Below, piece by piece: positions 8,266-18,600 of a stretch of DNA of 64,000 nt. Position numbers and translations under genes: made by a program. The DNA is from CAWAND01 sp963783335. Its GTDB lineage: Bacteria > Chloroflexota > Anaerolineae > Anaerolineales > E44-bin32. Below the pieces are notes generated by a model. It was not told the origin of the DNA. It searched no databases and saw nothing but the letters and a program-made list of their open reading frames with translations. Every line of letters begins with the position of its first letter. The stretch's first letter is position 1. The stretch is from contig CAWAND010000004.1 of assembly GCA_963783335.1 (NCBI GenBank), positions 496,001-560,000 of the forward strand, given 5' to 3'.

Positions 8266-8346
8266 ACGGCAAAGGCAGGATAACGCGCCGCGAGTGCGCT
8301 GTCAACGCGTTTCCCGACAAAAACCGACACCGCGCCTGCGGTGTCT

Positions 8347-8438
<92 letters not shown>

Positions 8439-8471
8439 GTGTTCTCGTGACCAACTGCGGTCAGCGGAGCG

Positions 8472-8477
8472 ATTATA
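8472..8477 (-). promoter_or_regulatory. -10 element upstream of tRNA-Ser
   Basis: TATAAT on the minus strand at 8477-8472 lies 33 bases before the tRNA 5' end, within the last bases of the upstream propeller-lipoprotein gene. The -35 region is weak. Confidence 0.4.
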
Positions 8478-9659
8478 TCATGCACCCTCAGCCTCGCTTG
8501 GAAGGCGAACCAGCCACAGGTTACCGTCGGTGGCCGACTGGAAAACGAGCCACTTACCATCGGGTGAAACCTCCCAAGTATTGTTGACAATGGCCTCAAT
8601 GGCATGGGGTGGGAGCTTCAACTCCCTGACCTGCCCGTCGTCGACGTCGATCTGAACCAGCCGGATGGGGGTGCGACCGTCTTCAAGGGGCATGACCAGC
8701 AAACTCCCCTCCTCTCGCCACCGGTACGCTCCGAACTGGGGCACTCGAAACAACTCTTGCCCCTGCGTCGAGACCAACCACAGCCCATCCCGGGACTGAT
8801 CACCTGAGAAGGAGACCGTCAACGCCACCCATCCGCCCCGCGGCGACACCTGCGGGCTTCGAATTCTCTCAGCCGAGAAGAGCAAGACGGCATCGGTCCC
8901 ATCCAGCGCCGATTGCCAAAGTCCAGCCTCCCCTCCCATTTCTCGTCTTCCCGAATACAGCAATGTGCTCTCGGACCGGCCCCAACCAATGAACCCGCCG
9001 CCAATGCCAGTCAGGGGCGAACTGGTTTCCCGTGAGCTGAGAGAACCGACCATCAGTGTCCAACGCCGGCGATCTAGGTTGGCCACATTGTTCGATCTGA
9101 TCTGCCATGTCACCCAATCCGCTTGCGGCGAGAAAGTGACCATTCTCCCTTGAGAAGGCACCTGCCAGATTTCGCCCGATCTCCGGTCAACGACCTCAAT
9201 CGCGCCACCCACCGGTGCTGCCAGCCAGTTCAGGTCCGAAGAGAAGACGGCCGCCCCTTGCTCGACCAGCGATGGTGGATTGCCTTCCAGATCCACTCGA
9301 TAGGTCCCGATCGGTCCGCCTTGGGGCCGATTGATGAAGTAGACCCCGGCCGAATCAGGTCCCCAGAAGGGCAGCACGCAACACCCACCCACCGTGAGTT
9401 GGCGGGCCGGAGGTGACTGTTGCGGCGTGGCTGTACGCGCTTCCAATGTGGGGAGGTCATTGGCCGCCACCGTCGATGTGCGGGCTGGCACAGTCTCCGA
9501 GATCGAGGTGGCCGCTGCCAAGCGATCCTGGCGGACGCCAGAAGCCGAGACCGTTTGTGAAATTTCGCACGAACCCAGACTCGCGCTCAGGAACGCGATC
9601 AAGGGCAGCCCCATCATCAGGGCTCTAATGTTCGGGTGGCCAGGCTGATTTGTAAGCAT
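8478..9659 (-). CDS. Lipoprotein with TolB/WD40-like beta-propeller repeats
   Basis: A 393-residue secreted lipoprotein. ATG 9659 is chosen because the following segment ends in lipobox SLGSC (Cys31) after a short hydrophobic helix; it overlaps the 3' end of the M23 gene by 35 bases. An inner ATG pair just after the M23 stop is an alternative. The mature part has a Thr-rich linker, then repeated blade motifs such as FWGPDSAGVYFINRP, VTFSPQADWVTW, VSPRGGWVALTV and VSPDGKWLVFQS, typical of PD40-type propellers that bind proteins or sugars at the cell surface. No catalytic motif is seen. It ends a minus-strand run of envelope and sugar genes. Confidence 0.75.
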   Translation of the reverse strand: MLTNQPGHPNIRALMMGLPLIAFLSASLGSCEISQTVSASGVRQDRLAAATSISETVPARTSTVAANDLPTLEARTATPQQSPPARQLTVGGCCVLPFWGPDSAGVYFINRPQGGPIGTYRVDLEGNPPSLVEQGAAVFSSDLNWLAAPVGGAIEVVDRRSGEIWQVPSQGRMVTFSPQADWVTWQIRSNNVANLDRRRWTLMVGSLSSRETSSPLTGIGGGFIGWGRSESTLLYSGRREMGGEAGLWQSALDGTDAVLLFSAERIRSPQVSPRGGWVALTVSFSGDQSRDGLWLVSTQGQELFRVPQFGAYRWREEGSLLVMPLEDGRTPIRLVQIDVDDGQVRELKLPPHAIEAIVNNTWEVSPDGKWLVFQSATDGNLWLVRLPSEAEGA

Positions 9660-10395
9660 TGAGGAGTTTCCCACCAAACGTGACATCCGGCTGGTCGTAC
9701 AGGGTTTGCCATGTTTGAGGCGCTTCCAGATCTTGCTCAAACCGCAGCGGGGCGCCGCTGGCAAGGGCAATCCGGTTCCAGTCGACGTCGATCAACGGGA
9801 TGGGATTGAAGGCGTGTCGATGGCTGGGAGCATCCCGGATCTCCAGATGCAAATGAGGGCGTGAAGTACATGTCCCGTCCGGGTCGCCAGAAAGCGCAAC
9901 CTCCTGGCCGGCCTGCACGGTCTGCCCTGGTTTGAAGCCGGGACGCTCAAGGAGGTGGCCATAGAAGGACGCGTACCCGTTGGCATGGTCAATCATAAGA
10001 TTGTGTGGACCGGCCCCGTGGGCGAGACTGTCCACCTCAACCACAGTCCCGGCCCCAATCGCCACGACTGGCGTCCCGCAGCGGGCCGCCAAATCAATCC
10101 CAAAATGAAACCCCTGGCCCGAAACATACATCGACGTCTTCAGTCGGTAGGCGAAGACCGTGTTGCCGTAGGGCTGAATAAGGAGCCAGGTAGACGGACC
10201 TGGCGGCAGCGCGAACGGAGCTTGGAAAGGAGCCGCTTGGGGCCGTGTGGCCGGATCGGCCTGGGCCGTGGCGGCGGATTGTGGTTGCCAGGCAACATCT
10301 GCAGGCTTCAAGCTGAATGACCAAAGGCCAACGCACGCGAGCAAGATCAGTTTGGGGAGATGACGCGGCGGAGATTTCGGCTTGGTCATGCGCAT
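9625..10395 (-). CDS. M23-family peptidoglycan endopeptidase (LytM-like)
   Basis: A zinc endopeptidase, predicted to cut peptide cross-links in the cell wall outside the membrane. ATG 10395 (or 10389) begins just after the GH1 stop and gives about 256 residues with an N-terminal membrane anchor or signal (LPKLILLACVGLWSFSL). The catalytic domain shows GFHFGIDLAARCGTPV (His and Asp zinc ligands), a GNYVxIDH-like DHANGYASFYGHL, and HLHLEIRD with the last ligands. A longer frame is open but would lie inside the upstream GH1 gene. All catalytic residues appear intact. Confidence 0.88.
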   Translation of the reverse strand: MRMTKPKSPPRHLPKLILLACVGLWSFSLKPADVAWQPQSAATAQADPATRPQAAPFQAPFALPPGPSTWLLIQPYGNTVFAYRLKTSMYVSGQGFHFGIDLAARCGTPVVAIGAGTVVEVDSLAHGAGPHNLMIDHANGYASFYGHLLERPGFKPGQTVQAGQEVALSGDPDGTCTSRPHLHLEIRDAPSHRHAFNPIPLIDVDWNRIALASGAPLRFEQDLEAPQTWQTLYDQPDVTFGGKLLNAYKSAWPPEH

Positions 10396-10408
10396 TCTTC
10401 TGCCGACT

Positions 10409-11773
10409 CTAGAAGCTCGCGCCGGCAGCCAGCTGCCCAGGGCCGTCAACCGGGAAAAGCTGGGAAAGGGCTTCAGGAGCATAGCGGGCTACCATCTCGG
10501 TCGAAAGCCCGTTCTCATGGCAGATTTCTGCGTAGAAATCCGCGCCGGGACGCTTGGTGCGCTCCTGAGTTTCGGGGTCGAGTGCCCACAAACCCCATCG
10601 TTGGTTCCAACCCCGCTCCCACTCGAAATTGTCAACCAGTGTCCAGTGGAAGTAGCCACACACCTGCCAGCTAAGGTTGGTCGCCCGCCATAACTGGCGG
10701 ATGTGTCCGGCGAGATATCGCGGCCTGAAACCCCCATACGGATCTTCGGCTCCATTCTCGGTAACGTAGATTGGCAGCCTGAAACCGCGGGCCCAGTTCA
10801 GAGCTCGCCAGAAACCCTGTGGCTCGTTGGCGATGAAGCCTGTGGGGCTGAGATCGGCCTGGGCTGGGAAGCGCCCTTCTCCGAACAGCTCGCCCGAGTG
10901 GTTCAGAGAAAATGCCACTTCTTCTTCTGTGTAGTAGTTCAAACCAAAGAAGTCTTGTGTCCCTTTGGCTTCAGGGATCCGTTGCCGATGCCACAATACT
11001 CGAAACACCCCATCTCGGAGCGCCCCCGGAATGGAATCGTTGAATGCGCGGGATCTCAACCCTGCCACCAACCGATCGAGCGGATTCGTGGGATGGGCTG
11101 GCCGCATGCCGCGATAGTGATGCGCCATGCCGACCATCGCCTCCGGCTGAATGGTGTGAATCGTCCGATAGGCGGCAGCATGGGCACGAGTCATGTTCGC
11201 CATGACCAGAATCGTCTTCTGCAGATCCTCTTCACCAGGCGGAAAGAGACCCGAAGAATACGCGTTGTAGGCATACACATTCGGCTCGTTGATGGTGACC
11301 CACAATCCAACCTTATCTTTCAAGCGCTCCACGACTTTGGCCGTGAACCTTTCAAAGTGCTCAACGGAGCCAGGTTGCGTCCATCCACCCTGGTCAAGAA
11401 ACCAAACCGGATTGGTGAAATGGTGCAGGCTGACAATCGGGACCAAACTTCGATCGAGCGCACCCTGGATTATCTGTTCATAACGATCCAGAGCGGCAGG
11501 ATCCCAGCGACCGGGTTCTCTCTCGATCCGGCTCCACTCCACAGAAAGGCGATGCGCATTTTGACCGGCTTCCGCTGCCCGATCCAGATCCTCTTCCCAG
11601 CGACCATTCCACCATTCGCAAGCTTTGCCCGAGCGTTGACCATCCGAAATTGTGCCCTGTTCGGCTTCCCAGGCCCACCAATCATTGGCCTGGTTATCCC
11701 CTTCGACCTGGTGCGACGACGTAGCTGTTCCCCACAGGAAACCCTTTGGGAAGTTGTGCGTGGCGTGGATCAA
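10409..11773 (-). CDS. Glycoside hydrolase family 1 (beta-glucosidase/beta-galactosidase)
   Basis: A 454-residue retaining beta-glycosidase with a TIM barrel. Motifs: N-terminal FPKGFLWGTATSSHQVEG, RLSVEWSRIE, the acid/base motif in VTINEPN, and the nucleophile motif YVTENGAED; FEWERGW near the C-terminus is the conserved sugar-binding loop. There is no signal peptide, so it is cytosolic and probably acts on imported disaccharides or aryl glucosides. It starts at TTG 11773 with GGGAG seven bases upstream, ten bases after the acetyltransferase stop. Specificity cannot be set from sequence alone. Confidence 0.93.
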   Translation of the reverse strand: MIHATHNFPKGFLWGTATSSHQVEGDNQANDWWAWEAEQGTISDGQRSGKACEWWNGRWEEDLDRAAEAGQNAHRLSVEWSRIEREPGRWDPAALDRYEQIIQGALDRSLVPIVSLHHFTNPVWFLDQGGWTQPGSVEHFERFTAKVVERLKDKVGLWVTINEPNVYAYNAYSSGLFPPGEEDLQKTILVMANMTRAHAAAYRTIHTIQPEAMVGMAHHYRGMRPAHPTNPLDRLVAGLRSRAFNDSIPGALRDGVFRVLWHRQRIPEAKGTQDFFGLNYYTEEEVAFSLNHSGELFGEGRFPAQADLSPTGFIANEPQGFWRALNWARGFRLPIYVTENGAEDPYGGFRPRYLAGHIRQLWRATNLSWQVCGYFHWTLVDNFEWERGWNQRWGLWALDPETQERTKRPGADFYAEICHENGLSTEMVARYAPEALSQLFPVDGPGQLAAGASF

Positions 11774-11782
11774 CGGATCTCC

Positions 11783-12523
11783 CTAGTCAAGAGGCATCTC
11801 GTCGGGGGCATGGATCTCCACCAGGGCCACAGATAAACCCGTCGGCCGAAAGCCCAGCTGGAATGCTGCCGTGCGAGCGGCGGGATCAGCGTCCCGCACC
11901 AAATGCAGGGGGTGCCGGCGCTGACCCAGGAGTCTTCCCAACATGGCGGACATCACCGACCGTGTCAACCTTCGACGCCGAGCCCCAGCAGACGCTTCCA
12001 GGTAGACCTCGGCAAACCGTGTCCCCATCCAATTGATTCCAGCGGCCGCATACTCCCCGTCGGCGGTTCGAACCTCATAGCGGGGTGCGCCGTCTGGCGT
12101 GGGCAATTCGACGACAAGAACGTTTAGGGTGGGCTCGAACTGATCTGCTGCCAGGCGCAGGATCTCGAATCGGGTGACTCCGTCCACCGCCACAATGTCA
12201 TCCAACCAGGGAAGCTGGTGGGCGGGAATCCGCAGGATACCGGCGCCAATCTCTGGAACGACCTGAGCAAGCAGAGCGTGAAGGGCCTCAGACTGGCCAA
12301 CAAATGGCACCAAGAGTGGGCGGAACAAATCGAGCCCTGTGCGTGCGACAGCCATGAAACCTTTGGGCTGTCCTTGATTGCTGGCAACAGTGTAGAGGCG
12401 CGTCTTCTCCCTGGGATGATGGAGGGCGTAGTATTCCGCGGCAGCGTCCCCGGCTGATTGCTCATCCAGCAGGGCAGATAGGCGCTGGCGCTCGTCGAGA
12501 TCCAAACTTGAGATGTGTGTCAT
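11783..12523 (-). CDS. GNAT-like acetyltransferase
   Basis: A 246-residue protein whose C-terminal part (GARRRRLTRSVMSAMLGRLLGQRRHPLHLVRDADPAARTAAFQLGFRP, quoted here only as a region about residues 183-230) has the layout of a GNAT acetyl-CoA fold: a helix after a basic loop, a strand, then the aaxxlYexxGF-like helix ending QLGFRPTG. The N-terminal half is more divergent and probably a second degenerate GNAT lobe. The substrate is unknown. It sits between the LysM lipoprotein and GH1 genes on the same strand, and a -10 element lies close upstream. Confidence 0.55.
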   Translation of the reverse strand: MTHISSLDLDERQRLSALLDEQSAGDAAAEYYALHHPREKTRLYTVASNQGQPKGFMAVARTGLDLFRPLLVPFVGQSEALHALLAQVVPEIGAGILRIPAHQLPWLDDIVAVDGVTRFEILRLAADQFEPTLNVLVVELPTPDGAPRYEVRTADGEYAAAGINWMGTRFAEVYLEASAGARRRRLTRSVMSAMLGRLLGQRRHPLHLVRDADPAARTAAFQLGFRPTGLSVALVEIHAPDEMPLD

Positions 12524-12533
12524 GGCGACACCA

Positions 12534-12539
12534 ATTCTA
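12534..12539 (-). promoter_or_regulatory. -10 element close to the GNAT start
   Basis: TAGAAT on the minus strand at 12539-12534 ends ten bases before the ATG at 12523, suggesting a leaderless or near-leaderless transcript. The remaining bases up to 12686 hold no gene that I can support. Confidence 0.4.
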
Positions 12540-12686
12540 ACCTAAGAAGGTCGTGCAATACGTGCATGGGGCCGTTGTCCACCCGCGACAAGCGAGATTT
12601 TGGGACTCCTTTCGTCGGGCATAATCTGTGCACCACAAGACTCTGCTTGACCCCTGGCCCAGAGCTCGGCGCCCAACTGCAACTGG

Positions 12687-13682
12687 TCAGGGCGCGGCGG
12701 TAGAAGTGATGGGAGAAAGCAGGCGGGCTTCAGCCATAAAGCCGATGCGATCGATAGCCGGACCCAGACTGTACACATCCAGGGAGAAGTCCCTATGTTC
12801 AGCATGAACCGGATCCTGGCCAGATTCCCATTTGGCGAAGCCGACAATCCTGTCCTCCGCATCGTAGGCAATCGCCAGAAGACTCTCGCGCCAATCACCC
12901 TCCCCAGGAGGATCGGACACGGTCAATACACCCTCAACTCGGGCTTGTGTCTTCCCATTGGAGAAGGCCACACTGGGGGAGCCAACATCGGCCTTCAGGT
13001 AGCGATCAGAAGGCGTCTGGGCCTCCACAGCGCTCCGGAGTACGGTCATCGCACCGCCGACCTGGCCCTCGGGGCGCTCAAATGTCGAAGTGATCGGCAT
13101 CCTGCCGCCGGGTGGGAGCAGGTTAAGAGGCGCATAGGCCAGGTGGACGTCCAGAATCTGTCCATCCAACCCCAGCAGGGAGATCTGGCCCGAAAGCGCT
13201 TCAATCGCCGTATCGCTCGAATTGCTGACGGTCACCAGGCAAATGATCCGGTCCGAGGGTGTTGGATAGCATGTCGTGTTGGACAGGAGCAGGGGCACAG
13301 GTGTGGACGTCGGAAGCAGGCTCTGCACGGGCTCACCGTTGGCGCCAGGGATATTCAGGCTTTGGCCAACCGACAAAAAGTGCGGATCAATATCCGGGTT
13401 TGCCGCCAGCAACTTATCCAAATCTACACCGTATCTTATGGCGATCTCAAGCAGCGTTTCGCCTTTGGCGACGACATGCACAAAAGGTGTTGGGGAGGGC
13501 TCAAGTTCGACGGTCTCTCTAGGCGTGGCGTCGAACAACGTTGGCGTCCGGCTTGGCGTAGCCGTAGCAAACGCCTGAAGGCTGGGGGTCGCCGACGGGG
13601 TCGCCTGGTTGGTTCCGGAACAACCGGCCAGCAGCAGCCAGGCGGCCTGCGTCAGCAGGCAAAGGCGGCGCAGAGGGGACAC
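12687..13682 (-). CDS. LysM-domain lipoprotein
   Basis: A 331-residue lipoprotein starting at GTG 13682. The signal peptide ends with lipobox LLAGC (Cys21). A Thr/Pro/Ser linker follows, then one LysM domain at about residues 68-113 (HVVAKGETLLEIAIRYGVDLDKLLAANPDI to LSVGQSLNIP as its bounds), which binds peptidoglycan or related N-acetylglucosamine polymers. The remaining 200 residues are beta-rich, with a pattern resembling FxLYD-type immunoglobulin-like domains (VTVSNSSDTAIEALSGQI, STFERPEGQ, VEGVLTVSDPP). Probable role: anchoring to or sensing the cell wall. No catalytic site is visible. Confidence 0.8.
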   Translation of the reverse strand: MSPLRRLCLLTQAAWLLLAGCSGTNQATPSATPSLQAFATATPSRTPTLFDATPRETVELEPSPTPFVHVVAKGETLLEIAIRYGVDLDKLLAANPDIDPHFLSVGQSLNIPGANGEPVQSLLPTSTPVPLLLSNTTCYPTPSDRIICLVTVSNSSDTAIEALSGQISLLGLDGQILDVHLAYAPLNLLPPGGRMPITSTFERPEGQVGGAMTVLRSAVEAQTPSDRYLKADVGSPSVAFSNGKTQARVEGVLTVSDPPGEGDWRESLLAIAYDAEDRIVGFAKWESGQDPVHAEHRDFSLDVYSLGPAIDRIGFMAEARLLSPITSTAAP

Positions 13683-13690
13683 GGCGGCTG

Positions 13691-13696
13691 ATTATA
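13691..13696 (-). promoter_or_regulatory. -10 element of the LysM lipoprotein gene
   Basis: TATAAT at 13696-13691 on the minus strand lies eight bases before the GTG start at 13682, again placing the likely transcription start at or next to the start codon. Confidence 0.5.
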
Positions 13697-13730
13697 CCAA
13701 GGTAGGATAGCGTGGGGTTTCGATAGGCGC

Positions 13731-13736
13731 TATAGT
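13731..13736 (+). promoter_or_regulatory. -10 element of the TPR protein gene
   Basis: TATAGT at 13731-13736 precedes the GTG start at 13769, leaving room for a short leader that contains the GGAGAGGG ribosome-binding site at 13753-13760. It is divergent from the LysM promoter. Confidence 0.45.
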
Positions 13737-13768
13737 AGACACCCAAGCAATTGGAGAGGGATGATAAG

Positions 13769-15611
13769 GTGGTCAATCCGACCCAATCCATGCTCACGGA
13801 GGCGATTGGAGCCGCCCGCACGGGGGACCGTCCTCGCGCAAGGGACCTCTTATCGCGGCTGCTCAGGTCAGACTCAGCCAATGCCGAGTACTGGATATGG
13901 ATGAGCGCTGTCGTGGATACGCCCAGGGAACGGGTCTACTGCCTCGAGTTCGGCCATCAACATCGATCCGACAAACCGGGCAGCCATACGCGGGCTGGTC
14001 ATTTTGGGCGCTCGCGAAGCCGCCAATCCTGAGCGGACAATGAAAGTCCCACGCAGGCAGGCCATCGCTGCGCCACGCGCCTCGAGAGGCCCGAAACTGA
14101 AGATCCATTGGCGGACGGTCGGAACGGGCGTTGCGGCTCTCTTGGGGTTGCTGGCCGTGGTTGGCTTCGCGCTTACCTACCGATTTCGACCTAGCGCCCC
14201 GATCCTGGCGCCGACGCTTCCGCCGTTGACTGCCACATCTACGGCCACGCCACCAGAGCCGACGGCAACTCTGACCCCCATACCAGTTCAAACTCGGATC
14301 TTCCGCACGCCGATCCCTTCCGAACTGGCTGGCACACCGATCGCCTTTCTCGTCGAAGCAACATCCACAGCCACCCCAATGGTCGGTATCACCCCTCGAC
14401 CTAACTACGAGGCTTATCAATCCGGGATAGCTGCCCTCCAGGCTGGCCGATACCAGGAAGCCATCGATTTCATGGATCAGGTCATCGCCATCAACTCCAA
14501 GCTACCCGATCCATACTATTTCAAGGCCGAAGCGCTGCGGCTGGATGGTCAGCCGGGCCAGGCCACAACTGTGTACGACTCAGCCATCCTTTTGGATCCA
14601 AACTACGCACCCGCCTACCTGGGAAGAGGGCGGGCCAGACTTGATCTGCTTCGACGGTCAAACGTTGATATCAAGGCCAGCGATCTGCCACCTGACTTTG
14701 ACAGCGCGATCGAAAAGGATCCTTCGCTGATTGATCCCTACATCGAAGAGGCGACGTTCTTCTCATCCCTGCGATTGTGGAGGACGATGGAGGAGATCCT
14801 GCAATTGGCCCTGGCCAACGGCGTTCGCGCGCCGCGCATTTACATTCTGCTCAGTCGAGCACAGTACGAGCGCTTGGAGTATGAGGACGCTCTCCAGAAC
14901 GCGATCATCGGCAGCGCAAGTGATCCCACCAATCTGAGCGGCTATTTGGCGATCGGCAAGGCCTCTATCGCTCTTGACGATTACTCCGACGCGCTTTGGC
15001 CGTTGAAAACCTATTCTGTACTCCGACCGGACGACCCAGAAGGCTGGGGTTACCTGGCGCTGGCAGAGTACGGCACAGGAGATGTGAATTCAGCGTTCGC
15101 ATCCGCCTCCCGCGCCCTGGAAATCAACGAGAAGTATGCCATCGGCTTTGTTGCACGCGGCCAGGCCGAGATCGAATTGGGCCTCTACCAGGACGCCCTA
15201 AACGACATTCTGAAGGCGCGGCAATATGGTTCCGAGTCCTTCCGCATGGACTTCGCTCAAGCCCGTGCCTACTTCTTCCTTAACCGATACGTCGACGCAC
15301 TAAAGCTCGCCAACCAGGCCATCGCCTTCACTGCCGACAACACCAAGAAGGCCCAGGGCTATGCGCTGCGCGCACAAGTGTATGAAGCCACCAACCCACC
15401 CTTGGAAGATGAGGCCAAGCGCAACTGGAATTGGATTCTTGACACTGAGGGTATCCCGGACGATCTCCGAGCCATGGCCGAATCTCATCTTGCAGTACTC
15501 AACGGTGAGGCTCCTGCGTCAAGTCCGACCAGCCCACCCCCTTCGGCGACCTCGGTGACGTCAGCCTCAGCGACAGCCGTGTCGTCAGCGACACCGTCGC
15601 CCACCCCTTGA
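13769..15611 (+). CDS. Membrane-anchored TPR-repeat protein, frameshifted near 13950
   Basis: Two frames together encode one protein of about 613 residues. The first (GTG 13769, after GGAGAGGG) reads as a short N-terminal TPR-like helix pair ending RERVYCLE. Removing one T in GAGTTCGG at 13947-13952 continues as SAINIDPTNRAAIRGLVILG, exactly the expected second helix, in the frame that runs to 15611. A membrane segment follows (VAALLGLLAVVGFALTYRF), then a Thr/Pro linker and at least eight TPR helices pairs carrying typical AL..DP.Y..AYLGRG patterns, ending in a Pro/Thr/Ser tail. TPR domains are protein-interaction scaffolds; this one is predicted to face outwards. The stop overlaps the TTG of the next kinase gene. 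Confidence 0.82.
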
Positions 15612-18600
15612 CGACTCGATTGAGTGGTCTGGGTGGTCCAACAAGCAAACAACCTTCAATGCATGAGTTCCTGAAACGTCACTTGTGGTGGATCCTAGGT
15701 CTCAGCAGTCTGGCCATCATCCTGCTTCTCGCCACTCACAGATCCGGGCCCATGGCGTCGGGTTGGACCGCCATTGTTATCGGATTCGGGTTGATTGCGG
15801 TACTCGCCAACTCGCCAATCCCCATTGCCACCGCAGAGATCGACCTCTCGCATGCCATCAGCATTGTCCTCGGCCTTACTCTCGGCCCGCTTCCTGCCCT
15901 GCTGACATTGGTCGTTGGGCTCGCGGTCGGATACTTCGTGCGCAGCTATTGGGATCCTTCAACTAAGGTAAGAACTGCCGCCGGTGCCAGGCTGAGAGCA
16001 TGGGTGACGGCCGCAAGCCAACAGGTCATAAGCCTGGCAGCCGGATTGGCGGCCTTTCGTGCCGCGGGGGGCACCTATTTGTCCCCTGGCAGCTCTCTCT
16101 TGGCCGTCGTGCCCGGACTGGCCTTGGGCGCGGCGTTCATATGCGCCTTCTTGCTCCTCTACTGGATCACGCGAGCTGTGACGGGAACGCGTCGCCCCGA
16201 TCGGACGGAACTGGCCACTTTGGTCGTCCTTGTGACTGGACTGCCCATTCCCTACGCCATCTTCACGGCAGTCGCCTTCGCAGCCCTTGGGGAACCCGCT
16301 CTGTTGATTTTCGGCGGGGGCATCGCCGTGGTGGCTCCTCTCGTCCGAGGCATGACCATGAGCGAGCGCACCCTTAAGCGCAAGGTGCAGGAACTCTCCA
16401 GCCTTAGCCAAGTCAGCCAGAAGCTGCCTGTCAGCCTCGATCTGCAGCAGCTGCTCTCGGCGATCTACGATCAAGTTGAAACGCTGCTGCGCGTCGATAA
16501 CTTCTACGTCTCTCTGTACCATCCTGAGGCCCAGAACTCTCTCTTACCCGCTGGCCGTCAAAGGGGGCACCCTGCAGCAATGGGCTTCGCGGCCACTCAG
16601 CGATCGCCTGACCGACCGGGTGGTACTCAGCGGGGAGCCAATCCTGATTTCGAGCAACGCCCCTCAGACGCTGCGGGCAATGGGACTGCCTGAACTCAAC
16701 AACGCGCCGGAAGCCTGGCTCGGCGTGCCGTTGGTCGACCCGGACCGGGTGATCGGCTGCCTGGCGATTTTTCATACCCGCGTCGGCCAGTCATTATCGT
16801 CTGACGATCAAGCAATTCTGGAGACGATTGCAGGTCAAACAGCTGTCGCCATTCAAAATGCCGTCTTGTACCAGCAAACCCAATCCAGAGCCCAAGCACT
16901 GGCCACACTCAACGAGATCACCGCATCGATGAGCTCGACCCTGGACCCCGATCGAGCTATGGCCCTGGTTTGCGAGGCGCTCATTCGCGCAGGAGGCGGC
17001 CGTCAAGCCTCCATCCACCTCATCGACGAGGAACGGGACCGCATGTTCCTGGCAAGTGCCGAGGGCCTGAGCGATCAGCTGATCGACGCCTTGCGAACCC
17101 TGCCTCTCGGCGACACCATCCGTTCACAAGCCATTCGCGCCAACAGCCCGGTCCATATCCCAGATATTGGCCAAGCCGACCTGCCGCCTGCGCTCGTCGG
17201 TCTGATGCAGCACGATGACATCGCATCATTCACCGATCTCCCGCTGATCACGCCTTCCGGGGTTATCGGCCTGGCAACCGTATACTTTCCCACCCCTTCT
17301 ACCGTCACTTCCGACCAGCTCGAACTGCTGGAGACGCTCGTGGCGCAAGCCGCACTGGCCTTAGCCAACGCCAGAGCGCACGCGGCCACCGACCAGGCGC
17401 TTCAGCGTCAAGTCGACCAACTATCTAGACTGGAAACTATCGGGCGTGAAATGGCGTCGACCCTGGAACCCGAGGAACTCTTCAAGGCTATTCTGAAACA
17501 TTCATTGCTCGCAGCCGGCGCCGAAATCGGGTACCTGGCGATCTTTGAATCCAAAAAGTCCCAGCTTAAGGTGGTCGCCAGCCAAGGGTACGCGCAAGAA
17601 GCAGATACATCGCCGCTGCCGGCAGTCTTCCCGCTTGAGGATGGCCAATCTATGGAGCGCTTCGTGACGGGCACGGCGATCCAACTGGACCCAAAACAGA
17701 GTGCCTCAGAAGAGTTGCCCTGGCATTCACCCGAAGCCCAGAGCGTGCTCAGCGCTCCGATCATCCGATGGGGAAGATACATCGGCCTGATTTCCGTCGA
17801 AAGTCCACGCCCGTATGCCTTCGGCCCCGAACGGGAGCGGTTCATGGCCCAACTTGCCGCTCACGCGGCTGTAGCCATCACCAACGCCTCTCTTTACCAG
17901 CAGCTCGAGGAGAACCTGCTGGAACAGTCCCTTCTCTACCAGGCATCCGTCCAAATCGCCAACACGATGGAGGTCGGCTCGGTGGCCATGGCGGCTGCCG
18001 ACAGTCTGGCCGTCGCGCTCTCGGCCGACGGTGCCAGCCTCTTCCGTTGGGCAAGTGATCGACGCGAACTCGAAACGCTTGCCATGGTCGTTGACGGCCG
18101 CCCGCAGCGAGATCCTCAGCCCGTGGTGGTCACCGAGGCCATCGCTCCAGCCCTTATCCATTCTGTGTCCGAATCTACCCCTGTCGATCTCTCGCCAGAG
18201 AAGGCAGCAACCGAGGCCGACCGCGCATATCTTGAAGACATCCGCCACGCCAAATCCTTGCTCGCCATTCCCTTGGTGATCGGAAGCCAGCCCAACGGCT
18301 TGGTCGAGATCTACCATCGCCAACGGGTTGCATATGATGACAACCAGATCCGAACCGCCCAGACAATTGCTAGCCAGGCTGCCATCGCCCTCGAGAATAC
18401 CGATCTGTTCCGTCGGATCCGCGAAAGCCAAGAACACATCCTGGCTGTACTCAACTCAACTCAAGAGGGCATGGTGATGCTGGACGAGTTGGGCCGAGTT
18501 GTGGTTGCCAACAAGCAGCTTGAAACACTCACCGGCCTACCCCTTGACCAATGGGTGGGCCACAGCATCGTCGGTCCGGACCCCCTTCTGGCAGAACGAC

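Noticed and set aside
10016..10480. M23 gene start at 10482
   Set aside because: That start lies inside the intact GH1 gene; ATG 10395 just after its stop keeps the complete signal and catalytic domain.
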